Below the pieces are notes generated by a model. The model did no database searches and was not told the origin of the DNA. It was given only the letters and a program-made list of their open reading frames with translations. A stretch of DNA of 64,000 bases from Paenibacillus lutrae (GTDB lineage Bacteria; Bacillota; Bacilli; Paenibacillales; NBRC-103111). The stretch lies in NCBI RefSeq assembly GCF_009757775.1, contig NZ_RHLK01000007.1, positions 126,869 to 190,868 of the forward strand. The letters run 5' to 3'. The position numbers were made by a program, and so were the translations under genes. Each line of letters starts with the position of its first letter. The first letter of the stretch is position 1. This document shows positions 54,986-63,246 of the stretch, one piece after another.

Positions 54986-55831
54986 ATGAAGTGGAAAGGC
55001 AGACAGGGAAGTCGGAACGTCGAAGACCGCAGAGGAATGAGCGGCGGCGGCAAAGGCATCATTGGAGGCGGGATCGGCCTGGTTATCGTCCTGATCGTAA
55101 CTCTGCTGGGGGGCAATCCCGGCGATCTTCTGGGCAATCTGCAGAATACAGGCTCAGAGAGCAGCGCGCCTTACGAAGAAACAGCGCAGGAGAAAGAGCT
55201 TTCACAGTTCGTATCGGTTGTTCTGGCGGATACGGAGAAAGTCTGGACCGAGGTGTTCCGCCAGGAAGGCCTGACCTACCAGGAGCCCACGCTTGTCCTG
55301 TACTCAGGCAGTGTGAACTCAGCTTGCGGAACTGCCGGTTCGTCTGTGGGGCCTTTCTATTGCCCGGGCGATAAGAAGCTCTATATTGACCTGAGCTTTT
55401 ACCAAGAGCTTCAGGACAAGTTCAAGGCGCCCGGCGATTTCGCGATGGCCTACGTAATCGCCCATGAAGTAGGTCATCATGTTCAGACACTTGTCGGTAC
55501 GACAGATAAGATTATGCCTCTGCGTTCCAAGCTCAGCGAAGCCGAGTTCAATCAATATTTGGTCCGCTTCGAGCTGCAGGCCGATTATTTGGCCGGCGTC
55601 TGGGCACACCATGCCCAGGGAATGGACCTGCTGGAACAGGGGGATCTTGAGGAAGCGCTGACTGCCGCCAGCGCAGTGGGAGACGACAGCATTCAAAAGA
55701 AGGCGCAAGGCTATGTTGTGCCCGAAAGCTTCACCCACGGGACTTCCGAGCAGCGGAAGAAGTGGCTGTTTAAAGGCTTCCAGTCCGGCACTCTTCAGGG
55801 CGGCGATACCTTTAGCGCAGGTAACCCGTAA
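54986..55831 (+). CDS. ypfJ: YpfJ-family neutral zinc metallopeptidase
   Basis: This 281-residue protein has the family N-terminus MKWKGRQGSRNVEDRR, a membrane span (about 25-45, GIGLVIVLIVTLLGG) and an outer domain. Zinc-binding HEVGHH lies at 160-165 (VIAHEVGHHVQTLVG), after TAGSSVGPFYCPGDKKLYID; FELQADYLAGVWAHHA supplies further metal ligands. Proteolysis has rarely been shown for the family. The start at 54986 follows GAGGAGGAGCAGC and matches the family start; a frame open to 54845 is not used. Confidence 0.93.
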   Translation: MKWKGRQGSRNVEDRRGMSGGGKGIIGGGIGLVIVLIVTLLGGNPGDLLGNLQNTGSESSAPYEETAQEKELSQFVSVVLADTEKVWTEVFRQEGLTYQEPTLVLYSGSVNSACGTAGSSVGPFYCPGDKKLYIDLSFYQELQDKFKAPGDFAMAYVIAHEVGHHVQTLVGTTDKIMPLRSKLSEAEFNQYLVRFELQADYLAGVWAHHAQGMDLLEQGDLEEALTAASAVGDDSIQKKAQGYVVPESFTHGTSEQRKKWLFKGFQSGTLQGGDTFSAGNP

Positions 55832-55858
55832 GCGGGGGTCAATCAATTCCCATGTCAG

Positions 55859-55970
55859 CTCTAAGATATGGAGAGACGCCACAAGATGAGCCTGAGTTTC
55901 TGCGCATTTCGTTTAACCGCAAATATATGCTTGATGCACTAAAGGTGCCCGACAGCGACCGGGTCCGTAT
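55859..55970 (+). pseudogene. Fragment resembling the C-terminal domain of DNA polymerase III beta clamp
   Basis: The open frame from the ATG at 55852 contains EPEFLRISFNRKYMLDALK, then VPDSDRVRI. This resembles the DnaN stretch in which FNxKYLLDxLKxxDSDxVxI precedes the final strands. It then runs into the ypfJ terminator, so no complete clamp domain exists. A small relic of a dnaN paralogue is likely; chance likeness cannot be ruled out. Confidence 0.4.
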
Positions 55971-56006
55971 AGATAAGCACCGGTTCTTGTGCCCTTTGAA
56001 AATACC

Positions 56007-56044
56007 GAACCTCCCAGCCCTGAAGGGCTTGGGAGGTTCTTTGT
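56007..56044. terminator. Bidirectional terminator between ypfJ and the MarR gene
   Basis: AACCTCCC/GGGAGGTT and an inner AGCCC/GGGCT make a strong stem, followed by CTTTGT on the plus strand. Confidence 0.8.
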
Positions 56045-56060
56045 AATTGATCCTGCCCAG

Positions 56061-56504
56061 CTACCGCTTCGCCAGTTGGATCAGCAGCCGCTTAAGTTGA
56101 TCGGTATCAGCGCCGAGACCCGCGAAGAACTCTCGGTCTGCTGCCTCGACAGCTTGAACAGCCCGGGAGGCAAGCTCATTTCCCTGCGGGGTCAGCGTAA
56201 TGACTTTGGCCCTGGTATCGGTCAGATGAGGGTTGCGGTTCAGAAGCCCTCTCATCTCAAGCGTCCTCAGCACCTGGGAGGTTACGTTCACGTCTACCCG
56301 GGCGTGCTGGGCCAGCTGAATTTGCGTCACTCCTTGGGGACAATCCCTGTCATTCAACCATTGACAGGAGAAAAGCAGCACGAATTGCGGATGAGTTAGT
56401 GCAAGCGGCTCCAGCGCAAAGCGAATCTCCTTTTGCCACATGTTCGTTACCTGCCACAGCAAAAAACCGGGGCTCTCTTGCGAATCATTGAATTCTGAAC
56501 TCAT
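56061..56504 (-). CDS. MarR-family transcriptional regulator
   Basis: This 147-residue protein has the MarR winged helix: LTHPQFVLLFSCQWL, TQIQLAQHARVDVNVTSQVL, RTLEMRGLLNRNPHLTDTRA and KVITLTPQGNELA. The start at 56504 (ATG after GGAGGGATGA) is chosen over an upstream ATG at 56561. It follows an SRPBCC gene by 130 bp on the same strand, and the two could be coregulated. The effector is unknown. Confidence 0.9.
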   Translation of the reverse strand: MSSEFNDSQESPGFLLWQVTNMWQKEIRFALEPLALTHPQFVLLFSCQWLNDRDCPQGVTQIQLAQHARVDVNVTSQVLRTLEMRGLLNRNPHLTDTRAKVITLTPQGNELASRAVQAVEAADREFFAGLGADTDQLKRLLIQLAKR

Positions 56505-56634
56505 TTCATCCCTCCAGCATGGCGCCTGCAATCGTTCGAAATTCTTCGCGCCCGTCTCCAAACCGCCTCTGCACCAGCCCTACGGGAGAAGTGGATACCG
56601 CAGCTGCCCGGCTGCCGGCGGTATGCCTTCGTTC

Positions 56635-57075
56635 TCAACCTCCCTGCTGACGCTCTCTCTCTACCGCCGCCGCGGCAAGTCCCTGCATGGTGGACGGGAG
56701 CCCCTGTGCGATCTGGCCTCCCCACTCCGGGCCTAACTGCTCTGCATTCGGACCGGTAATGTTGACTTCATGCGTAATCGCAGTCCCTTTATGCGTCTGC
56801 TGAAGACGATGAATGAATTCGATGTGGATGCCGGCGCCGGGGATATCGGCAATATTGGCAAATCTGCGCGGGGGGTCGACCTCTGTCAGCTCAAAAGTCA
56901 TCAGTCCCTGGCCTTTGGGCTGCAGGGCTCCTTGTATGCCGGCTATAAACGGCCCTTCCAGGGAGGCAAAGTCAATTTCCTTGTCCCACTCCACCCAGGA
57001 AGAAATATCACTGTACAGCTTCCAGATCGTTTGCACGCTTGCTTCTGTGAGTATCGTGTGTTCGAAATGCCACAT
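56635..57075 (-). CDS. SRPBCC-family (polyketide cyclase-like) protein
   Basis: This 146-residue protein fits the START/SRPBCC fold: FEHTILTEASVQTIWKLYSD, ISSWVEWDKEIDFASLEGP, GLMTFELTEVDPPRRFANIA and TAITHEVNITGPNAEQLGPE. The family binds hydrophobic ligands in a deep cavity; the ligand is unknown. AAGAGGTGATTCG precedes the ATG at 57075. A MarR regulator follows on the same strand. Confidence 0.87.
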   Translation of the reverse strand: MWHFEHTILTEASVQTIWKLYSDISSWVEWDKEIDFASLEGPFIAGIQGALQPKGQGLMTFELTEVDPPRRFANIADIPGAGIHIEFIHRLQQTHKGTAITHEVNITGPNAEQLGPEWGGQIAQGLPSTMQGLAAAAVERERQQGG

Positions 57076-57165
57076 ATCGAATCACCTCTTAGGGTTATTT
57101 AGGGGTATTATATGTACACATACTATATTTGTCAATATGTTCCATAAGGTATGGATGACGAGAAC

Positions 57166-57197
57166 TAAAAAAAGGATCTGCACCCTGGCAGATCCTT
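57166..57197 (-). terminator. Intrinsic terminator of the CBS-MFS operon
   Basis: AAGGATCTGC (57172-57181) and GCAGATCCTT (57188-57197) are perfect arms, followed on the minus strand by seven T. Confidence 0.9.
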
Positions 57198-57217
57198 GTC
57201 TTTACAATCCGACCGCA

Positions 57218-58456
57218 TCAATGTGCGGCTTCAGCCTTATCAATATGCCGGATATGTTCATAGTTGAACCAGATAAACCACACTGAAAGCAGAACAAAAC
57301 CAGCGCCCACAAAGAAAGGAACGTGGGGGTTGAAAATCTCCGACAGCTTGCCCGCCATGAACGGCGCTATAGCCGCTCCCAGAAAACGCAGGAAGCTGTA
57401 GGCGGCAGAAGCTGTGGATCTTTCAACCGGGGAAGCATCCATTACCGCCGTTGTAATCAATGTATTGTTATTGCCCAGAATAGCACCGGCGAAGATTACC
57501 GCCGCGATCACTACCCACTGGGTCGAAGTGAAGATCCCCATGACCACCAGGTCCAGAACAAACAAGATCAGCATCATACACATCGACTTGACGGTTCCGA
57601 ACCATTGCTGAAGTTTGGGTGCCATGAAGACAGAGGTAACGGCCAGCAAGAACCCCCAGCCTAAGAATACATAGCCTAGTCCCTTAGGGTGAAGTCCCAT
57701 TACGAATGGCGCATACGCCATAATGGTAAAGAAGCCGACGTTATATAAGGCGGCTACGATGCCAAGAACCAGCAGGGAACGGTGCTTCATGGCCCGGAAT
57801 GGAGCCAGTAAAGAGATTGTCGATTTCCCGGCAGACTGTGACTTCGTAGAAGATTTAGGCATTAATAACGACAGAACGATGAAACCGGCGATCATTAATA
57901 CGGCCACGCCAATGGAAGGAGCTCTCCAGGAGATGGATCCCAGCGTGCCGCCGAGCAGAGGGCCCACCGATATGCCGAGACCGACGGCCGCTTCGTACAG
58001 AATGATCGCTTTGGCTGTTCCGCTGCTCGACAGGGACACGATCGCGGCCAGCGCTGTAGCGACAAAGAGCGCATTGCCCAGGCCCCATCCGCCGCGCAGA
58101 CCGACAAGCGTCCATATGTTGCCCGCGAGTCCTCCGAATGCCGCAACAACGGCAATAATTCCAATGCCCAGAAGCAGGGTCCCTTTGCTGCCGAGTCTGG
58201 ATGACACCGATCCTGTAATGAGCATCGCCACGGCCATGACTGCATTATAGCTTGTGAATAGTAAGGTAACTTCACTAGGCGAAGCCTGTAGCTGCTTAGC
58301 AAGGGTAGGCAGAATCGGATTAACCAGCCCCATTCCCATAAAAGCGATGATACTGGCAAAAAAGACTGCCCATACAGCCAGCGGCTGCCGGAACAAGCCT
58401 CCGGCTTCCTGCGGATCTATACGGACAGTTGCTGATGATGATGTTCGTGATGACAT
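57218..58456 (-). CDS. MFS drug/metabolite efflux transporter
   Basis: This 412-residue protein has twelve predicted membrane spans. Motif A-like SSRLGSKGTLLLG follows span 2, and AAVGLGISVGPLLGGTLGSI in span 5 fits motif C of drug:proton antiporters. It begins FMGMGLVNPILPTLAKQLQA. AAGGGAGAAG precedes the ATG at 58456. A CBS protein gene ends 29 bp upstream, so the two are one operon, divergent from a MarR regulator whose boxes lie between. A MarR-controlled efflux role is likely. Confidence 0.9.
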   Translation of the reverse strand: MSSRTSSSATVRIDPQEAGGLFRQPLAVWAVFFASIIAFMGMGLVNPILPTLAKQLQASPSEVTLLFTSYNAVMAVAMLITGSVSSRLGSKGTLLLGIGIIAVVAAFGGLAGNIWTLVGLRGGWGLGNALFVATALAAIVSLSSSGTAKAIILYEAAVGLGISVGPLLGGTLGSISWRAPSIGVAVLMIAGFIVLSLLMPKSSTKSQSAGKSTISLLAPFRAMKHRSLLVLGIVAALYNVGFFTIMAYAPFVMGLHPKGLGYVFLGWGFLLAVTSVFMAPKLQQWFGTVKSMCMMLILFVLDLVVMGIFTSTQWVVIAAVIFAGAILGNNNTLITTAVMDASPVERSTASAAYSFLRFLGAAIAPFMAGKLSEIFNPHVPFFVGAGFVLLSVWFIWFNYEHIRHIDKAEAAH

Positions 58457-58485
58457 ACTAACTTCTCCCTTGTAGACCTGTCACT

Positions 58486-58941
58486 TTACAGCAGGGATTT
58501 GAAGGAATGCCGGATGACATCACCACGGCTGATAATTCCAACCAAGACCCCATCCTTTTCGACAGGCAGTTTTTTAATGCGTTTATTTCCCAGAACCGCT
58601 GCGATATTCTCCGCCTCTTCATCCCATGCCACTTTGATGACTTTCTTCCTGGCGATAGACATGACATTCAAATCCAACGCTTTCTGGGTTCTCTGTTCAA
58701 ATTCATCATCGTCCCCTTTGATCACATTCACATAATAGAACGTGTCTATGATGATGTCCTTGTGCTTGCCGATAAAACGCATAATATCGCCGTCACTTAT
58801 ATAAGCAACCAGTTGGTTCTTGTCATTCACCACAGGAAGCCCGCTAATCTGATGCTCAATGAATTTTCCGATGACCGAACGAATACTCTCTTGTTCCGTT
58901 ACTTTGATGACATCTGTTTTCATAATCTCATGTGCCTGCAT
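58486..58941 (-). CDS. Two-CBS-domain protein
   Basis: This 151-residue protein consists of a CBS pair: MKTDVIKVTEQESIRSVIGK with GLPVVNDKNQLVAYISDGDI, and IKVAWDEEAENIAAVLGNKR with KLPVEKDGVLVGIISRGDVI. CBS pairs bind adenine nucleotides or other ligands. AGGAGAATCC precedes the ATG at 58941. It is the first gene of the operon with the MFS transporter and lies next to paired MarR-type boxes. Confidence 0.92.
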   Translation of the reverse strand: MQAHEIMKTDVIKVTEQESIRSVIGKFIEHQISGLPVVNDKNQLVAYISDGDIMRFIGKHKDIIIDTFYYVNVIKGDDDEFEQRTQKALDLNVMSIARKKVIKVAWDEEAENIAAVLGNKRIKKLPVEKDGVLVGIISRGDVIRHSFKSLL

Positions 58942-58975
58942 ACGGATTCTCCTAATTGGTTAATTTTAAATAAGT

Positions 58976-59012
58976 TTGTATCATGCAACTATTTAATTGT
59001 ATAATACAACTA
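58976..59012. promoter_or_regulatory. Paired MarR-type operator boxes over divergent promoters
   Basis: TTGTATCATGCAACTA (58976-58991) and TTGTATAATACAACTA (58997-59012) match at 14 of 16 positions and are 21 bp apart (two helical turns). The core of the second, TTGTATAATACAA, is a palindrome. On the plus strand TTGTAT (58976) and TATAAT (59000-59005), 18 bp apart, form a promoter, so each box covers one promoter element. A weaker mirror promoter reads toward the CBS gene. Confidence 0.7.
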
Positions 59013-59079
59013 AAGGGTGTGTCAATATGATTTCCGCCTCCCTCGTTCGTAAATTGACAAAAGGTCGGGGTAGGTTATC

Positions 59080-59547
59080 ATGTTACATAGAGAAAGACTT
59101 TATGGGGTGATGAAGGATATGAAAGAAGACTCCGTGGAAACCATAGAACTCCAAATGGCGCTTCTGGTTCGCCGGGTAACATCCGTGACTCCGAATCGAA
59201 AAAGCGGCAGTCTGGACAGATCCGCTTATCTTCTGCTGCATCAAATCTCGTCACAAGGATTGGCCGGAGTAAAAGCGTTAGCCGAGGAATTTCAGCTCGA
59301 TATCTCTACGGCAAGCAGACAAGCCGGAGCTTTAGAGCTCAAAGGATATGTAAGGAAAGTGCCGGACCCGCAAGACGGGCGGTCTTATTTTTATCAAATC
59401 ACAGATTCAGGCACGCAGGAATTAACGGCTTACAAACAAATCAGATTAGACCATATAACCCGGTTAGTGAGTGATTGGGCCGAAGAGGACCGCCAGAAAT
59501 TCGGCGATCTGCTGTTGAAGTTTAACCACAGCTTAATGAAGAGATAA
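59080..59547 (+). CDS. MarR-family transcriptional regulator of the CBS-MFS operon
   Basis: This 155-residue protein has a MarR winged helix: LDRSAYLLLHQISSQGLAG, VKALAEEFQLDISTASRQAG, ALELKGYVRKVPDPQDGRSY and FYQITDSGTQELT. The start is either 59080 (ATG after GGGGTAGG) or one of the ATGs at 59110/59119 after GGGGTG; the length fits either. It is divergent from the CBS-MFS operon with twin operator-like boxes between, so it most likely controls both units. Confidence 0.9.
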   Translation: MLHRERLYGVMKDMKEDSVETIELQMALLVRRVTSVTPNRKSGSLDRSAYLLLHQISSQGLAGVKALAEEFQLDISTASRQAGALELKGYVRKVPDPQDGRSYFYQITDSGTQELTAYKQIRLDHITRLVSDWAEEDRQKFGDLLLKFNHSLMKR

Positions 59548-59636
59548 ACCGGAGAGAAGGCTTATATTTGCAGTATGCCGGCGGATATCCCCTGCCGGAG
59601 GATGCGCGGCCTTCTAAGCATTCATGTTGATTCGGC

Positions 59637-59690
59637 AAAGAAAGAGCGATAAGAACAGTCCCGCCGGGCTGTACGTATCGCTCCTTCTTT
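59637..59690. terminator. Bidirectional terminator
   Basis: AAAGAGCGATA and TATCGCTCCTTCTTT pair around an inner ACAG/CTGT stem, between convergent genes. Confidence 0.75.
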
Positions 59691-59703
59691 GCTGCTCTTA
59701 CTT

Positions 59704-60060
59704 TTACTTGTACAGAACTTTCTCTACATTGTATTTCGCCCGCAGCTTGTTAAGGATGTAGGTTTCATAGATTTCTCTGTCTACCGCATCTTCAACCAGG
59801 CATACCTCAATGGTCGTTACTTCATCCCGGTGCATCTTGATCGGAGATACCGAGTCTTCAAAATGCTTCTTGATCCGGGGTCTGAGCTTGCGCGCTTTGC
59901 CTACGAACAAAAGTTCATCCTGATCGTTGTAGAACATGAAAATTCCGCCCTGATCTCTCGAAATCAGGTGAAAATCCGTAAATCCGTAAATATTGCTCAG
60001 CTCGGGAGCATCCTGCTTCGTTATCGTAATATCCGGTGTCGGGATGGTGATGTTAATCAT
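59704..60060 (-). CDS. GIY-YIG-like nuclease-fold protein
   Basis: This 118-residue protein has a UvrC/GIY-YIG-type fold: GGIFMFYNDQDELLFVGKAR, KLRPRIKKHFEDS, and a C-terminal helix EIYETYILNKLRAKYN. The GIY reads GIF and YIG reads FVG, so two signature tyrosines are replaced and the activity is uncertain; the Arg of the third motif and the late Glu are present. The start at 60060 follows GAGGAAGTGAG. It stands behind the nanE-like gene on the same strand but looks unrelated in role. Confidence 0.75.
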   Translation of the reverse strand: MINITIPTPDITITKQDAPELSNIYGFTDFHLISRDQGGIFMFYNDQDELLFVGKARKLRPRIKKHFEDSVSPIKMHRDEVTTIEVCLVEDAVDREIYETYILNKLRAKYNVEKVLYK

Positions 60061-60154
60061 AGGGCTCACTTCCTCTTTCGATCTAGGTGTAAATACTACC
60101 ACAAATTTCGAAAGAAGACCATGTTCGACCGTATGCCGCGGCGGTACAGGCGGG

Positions 60155-60832
60155 TTAGGCGAGTGCGTGCACAAACCGGGCCGTGATGTCTTTGGGCCTT
60201 GTTATGGCCCCGCCCACTACAACGGAAGCCGCGCCCAGCTCCAGGCAGCGCCTGAACATCTGTGGCGTAAGCACATTCCCCTCTGCGATGACAGGAACGG
60301 CTGCCCGGCTGACGACCTTTTGCAGAAAAGCAAAATCATCGTCGTATAATTTAGAGCCCGCCGTGTCCGGGGTATACCCGTATAAAGTCGTCGAGATGCA
60401 GTCGAAGCCTAATCTCTCCGCCAAGACGGCTTCTTCCACCGTGGAAATGTCGGCCATTAGTAAGATAGACGGATCGCGTCTTCTGCAATAGCCCACTAGT
60501 TCCGCGAGCTGCTCTCCATGTGGACGCTGCCTCACGGTGCTGTCCATCGCGATCATTTCGCAGCCGCTTTCAAGCAGCTCCTCTATTTCCTTGGTTGTCG
60601 CGGTAATAAATACTTCACTATCTTCGTAATCCCTCTTCACGATGCCGATGACAGGTAAATCAACCTCGTTCTTAATGGCCAGAATGTCCGCCTTCGTGTT
60701 GGCCCTTATTCCAGCAGCCCCGCCTTCTTGAGCCGCCAAGGCCAGCTTGGACATAATAAAAGAACTGTGCAGCGGCTCATTCTCCAGTGCCTGGCAGGAC
60801 ACGATTAATCCGCCTCTCACCTGATTGAGCAT
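60155..60832 (-). CDS. nanE: N-acetylmannosamine-6-phosphate 2-epimerase
   Basis: This 225-residue protein matches Nan[82 protein letters not shown] and [14 protein letters not shown]. It converts ManNAc-6-phosphate to GlcNAc-6-phosphate in sialic acid breakdown. Its ATG at 60832 overlaps the nanA stop (ATGA) with GGAGAG upstream, so translation is coupled. It is the last gene of the operon. No nagA/nagB for the next steps is in the window. Confidence 0.95.
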   Translation of the reverse strand: MLNQVRGGLIVSCQALENEPLHSSFIMSKLALAAQEGGAAGIRANTKADILAIKNEVDLPVIGIVKRDYEDSEVFITATTKEIEELLESGCEMIAMDSTVRQRPHGEQLAELVGYCRRRDPSILLMADISTVEEAVLAERLGFDCISTTLYGYTPDTAGSKLYDDDFAFLQKVVSRAAVPVIAEGNVLTPQMFRRCLELGAASVVVGGAITRPKDITARFVHALA

Positions 60833-61767
60833 CAGCTCTTCTCTCCATATGATCCGGCATACTGCGCGGTCAGTTCCTCTATCTCGCTGTTTAGCGTAAC
60901 CAGCGAATCGTGATGAGAAGACTGGACCGGCAGCAGCGGCAGACGCGGCTGCCCGGTCTCGATCCCCCTGAGACTCAGCAGATACTTGCATGCTCCGTAC
61001 AAGGAGGGATAGCTCAGCAGGTTTTTAATAATCCGGTTGATCTTAACCTGAAGCGCCTGGGCCTCTTCCCTCTGGCCCTGCTCATAAAGCCGGTTCAGAG
61101 CGCAGAACAACTCCGGCATGACACCGTAAGTCCCCCCGATACCGCCGTCGGCGCCCATGATCCGCCCCGCCAGAAACTGCTCGTCCGGGCCGTTGAATAC
61201 GAGGAAGTCCGGGCCGCCGATCTCTTTGAACTGCTGCAGCTCGAATGTGCTTTCTCCCGACATCTTGACACCGATTACCTTCTCCTGCCCGGCCATTCTG
61301 CCCAGCAGAGCAGCGGATAACTGGAATCCCGTTGTTTGCGGGATGTGATATATGATGAACGGCAGCCAGGTACTGTCGATCATATGCTGCCAGTGGGTCT
61401 CTACGGCGCTTTCCGGCAGCCGGTAATAGATAGACGGCACGGCTGAGATCGCATCCGCCCCATGCTGCTCCGCATGCCGGGCAAGCTCTACGCTCTCCGT
61501 CGTGGAATTGGCTCCGACATGAACGATAACGGTTAATTCGCCCTTCACTTCTTCCAGAACGGCTTCCACTACCCGCTTGCGTTCTTCCGCATTCTGCAGA
61601 ATCCCTTCGCCGGAGCTGCCGCCTACATAGAGGCCTTTTACGCCTGTGTTTACGTAAGATCTCGCCAGTTTTCTTACTCTGGCCTGATCCACTTTGCCCC
61701 CTTCGTCATAGGCTGAATACATCGCCACATAGACTCCTGCGAATTTAGAAAGGTTATTCTCTGCCAC
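60832..61767 (-). CDS. nanA: N-acetylneuraminate lyase
   Basis: This 311-residue (beta/alpha)8 aldolase of the DapA/NanA family has [14 protein letters not shown] (carboxylate-binding loop, 45-58), Tyr140 ([12 protein letters not shown]) and the Schiff-base Lys168 ([10 protein letters not shown]). With the adjacent nanE, kinase and NanQ-like genes, it should split N-acetylneuraminate into ManNAc and pyruvate. The start is GTG at 61767 with AGGGAG upstream, overlapping the kinase gene by 14 bp. A longer frame to 61794 lacks a ribosome site. Confidence 0.92.
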   Translation of the reverse strand: MAENNLSKFAGVYVAMYSAYDEGGKVDQARVRKLARSYVNTGVKGLYVGGSSGEGILQNAEERKRVVEAVLEEVKGELTVIVHVGANSTTESVELARHAEQHGADAISAVPSIYYRLPESAVETHWQHMIDSTWLPFIIYHIPQTTGFQLSAALLGRMAGQEKVIGVKMSGESTFELQQFKEIGGPDFLVFNGPDEQFLAGRIMGADGGIGGTYGVMPELFCALNRLYEQGQREEAQALQVKINRIIKNLLSYPSLYGACKYLLSLRGIETGQPRLPLLPVQSSHHDSLVTLNSEIEELTAQYAGSYGEKS

Positions 61768-62659
61768 TTTCTTCACACTCCCTGTCAGGTTCAAAAAACG
61801 GGTAAACCGCGCCCAGTAAGGCTGCCTTATTGCCCAGAAGGGCGGTCCGAATCTCTGTCTTGGAAAAATTGCCGGGTAAATAAGCGTTAAGATGCGGTCT
61901 GATTCTGCCGGTCAGAAACTCCTTCTGTTCGGAGACTCCGCCGCCAATGATGATGAGGCCCGGGTCGGTGATCAGAATGATCTCAGCCAACCCCCGCGCA
62001 ATCTCTTCGGCCCACCCCTCAATGATTTCATTGCATAAGCCGCTTCCCATCCTCGCTTCATCGAACAGCTCTCGCGGTGTCCCCGGGAATCCGGACTCCC
62101 GCGCCCTTGTGAGGAGAGCGGTCATAGAAGCCCTTTGTTCATACGTGGTCCGGGTGCCTTTATCGAATAAAGAATGGCCGATTTCGCCCGCCCTGTCATG
62201 CTGCCCGGTAACAAGCTTGCCCCCGCAGTGGAGCGCTCCGCCGATTCCGGTTCCGATTGTGAGGCAGAAGAAGTGATCATAGCTGCGGGCTGCGCCCTTC
62301 CACTTCTCCCCTATGGCTGCTGCATTCACATCGTTAGCTACGCGGGTCGGCAGACCATATGCCTGCTCCATGCAGGTCTTCAGATTCGTACCCAGGTACC
62401 CGGGCATCGTACCGCCGGCGTAAATAATCTCGCCTGTCTGCGAATCGACGACTCCGGCCGTACTGATTCCAATCCCTTGCACGGCTCCATACTTCTCCAG
62501 AAGAACCCGCATGATCTTCAGCAGTTCTTCCGGTATCCGCTGCTTACAGTCGGCCCGGGGCGTGGGTGCAGAGTCATGATACAAGATCTCCCCGGCATCA
62601 TTAATGACTGCGTACTTCATATCCGTACCGCCGACATCTATGGCTGCATAAAGTTTCAT
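61754..62659 (-). CDS. nanK: ROK-family sugar kinase, probable N-acetylmannosamine kinase
   Basis: This 301-residue ROK kinase has an ATP-binding start AIDVGGTDMKYAVI and catalytic-Asp region ANDVNAAAIGE, then TIGTGIGGALHCGGKLVTG and GEIGHS. The usual zinc motif CxCGxxGC after GHS is absent (FDKGTRTTYEQRASMTAL instead), so this is a zinc-less ROK. Its place before nanA and nanE implies ManNAc phosphorylation; glucokinase-like activity is an alternative. AAGGGATGATGT precedes the ATG at 62659. Confidence 0.85.
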   Translation of the reverse strand: MKLYAAIDVGGTDMKYAVINDAGEILYHDSAPTPRADCKQRIPEELLKIMRVLLEKYGAVQGIGISTAGVVDSQTGEIIYAGGTMPGYLGTNLKTCMEQAYGLPTRVANDVNAAAIGEKWKGAARSYDHFFCLTIGTGIGGALHCGGKLVTGQHDRAGEIGHSLFDKGTRTTYEQRASMTALLTRARESGFPGTPRELFDEARMGSGLCNEIIEGWAEEIARGLAEIILITDPGLIIIGGGVSEQKEFLTGRIRPHLNAYLPGNFSKTEIRTALLGNKAALLGAVYPFFEPDRECEESGRE

Positions 62660-62805
62660 ACATCATCCCTTCATTCTCCAACGGCTGACGATTTATATCC
62701 TTGTATATAGATGAAAATACTTGGTTTATAAGGTATGCACACCCGCTTGACGCCCCTAGTGCGCCGCTTGTTAGTGATTTTAGCCGATACAGCTGCCTGC
62801 ACCTC

Positions 62806-63246
62806 TTAAACCTCGATTTTATAGATGATTTTGGTTACTTCTTGTTCCAGCTCTTCGTGCGCCCCTACCAGATGAGTATCCTCCGGAAAACAAATCAGAA
62901 AGTAACCCGGCTCTAAATACCCGCTTAACCGTTGTCCGGCTGCTACATCACCGAAATAGATATCCCGCTCCCGGTCGTATTCACTCCGGCTTGTCAGACA
63001 CTCCACATTGCTGACTTCCACATACTCTCTTCCTTCGAGGACAATATGGATGTCGATAAACCTGTTGTGCGCTTCGTATCTTTTTTCGCTTTTCGGAGTC
63101 GTAGTAAACGAAATACGGTTTTTACGGAAATCAGCCGTTCCATGAGTCTCTCCGAGCAGATTGGTCCGGATATCTTGAATGCAGCTCATCATTCTCGGAT
63201 TCTCAAAAGCATACTGCCCCAGATTAGCGATTTTATCGTAAATCAT
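62806..63246 (-). CDS. nanQ: YhcH/YjgK/YiaL-family protein, probable N-acetylneuraminate anomerase
   Basis: This 146-residue cupin-like protein has the family signature YEAHNRFIDIHIVLEGREYV, then FICFPEDTHLVGAHEE, whose His/Glu residues bind metal. Family members in sialic acid operons (YhcH/NanQ) speed up the alpha-to-beta mutarotation of Neu5Ac. Its ATG overlaps the stop of the upstream oxidoreductase gene (ATGA at 63246-63243). The 146-bp gap before nanK shows no feature I can support. Confidence 0.88.
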   Translation of the reverse strand: MIYDKIANLGQYAFENPRMMSCIQDIRTNLLGETHGTADFRKNRISFTTTPKSEKRYEAHNRFIDIHIVLEGREYVEVSNVECLTSRSEYDRERDIYFGDVAAGQRLSGYLEPGYFLICFPEDTHLVGAHEELEQEVTKIIYKIEV

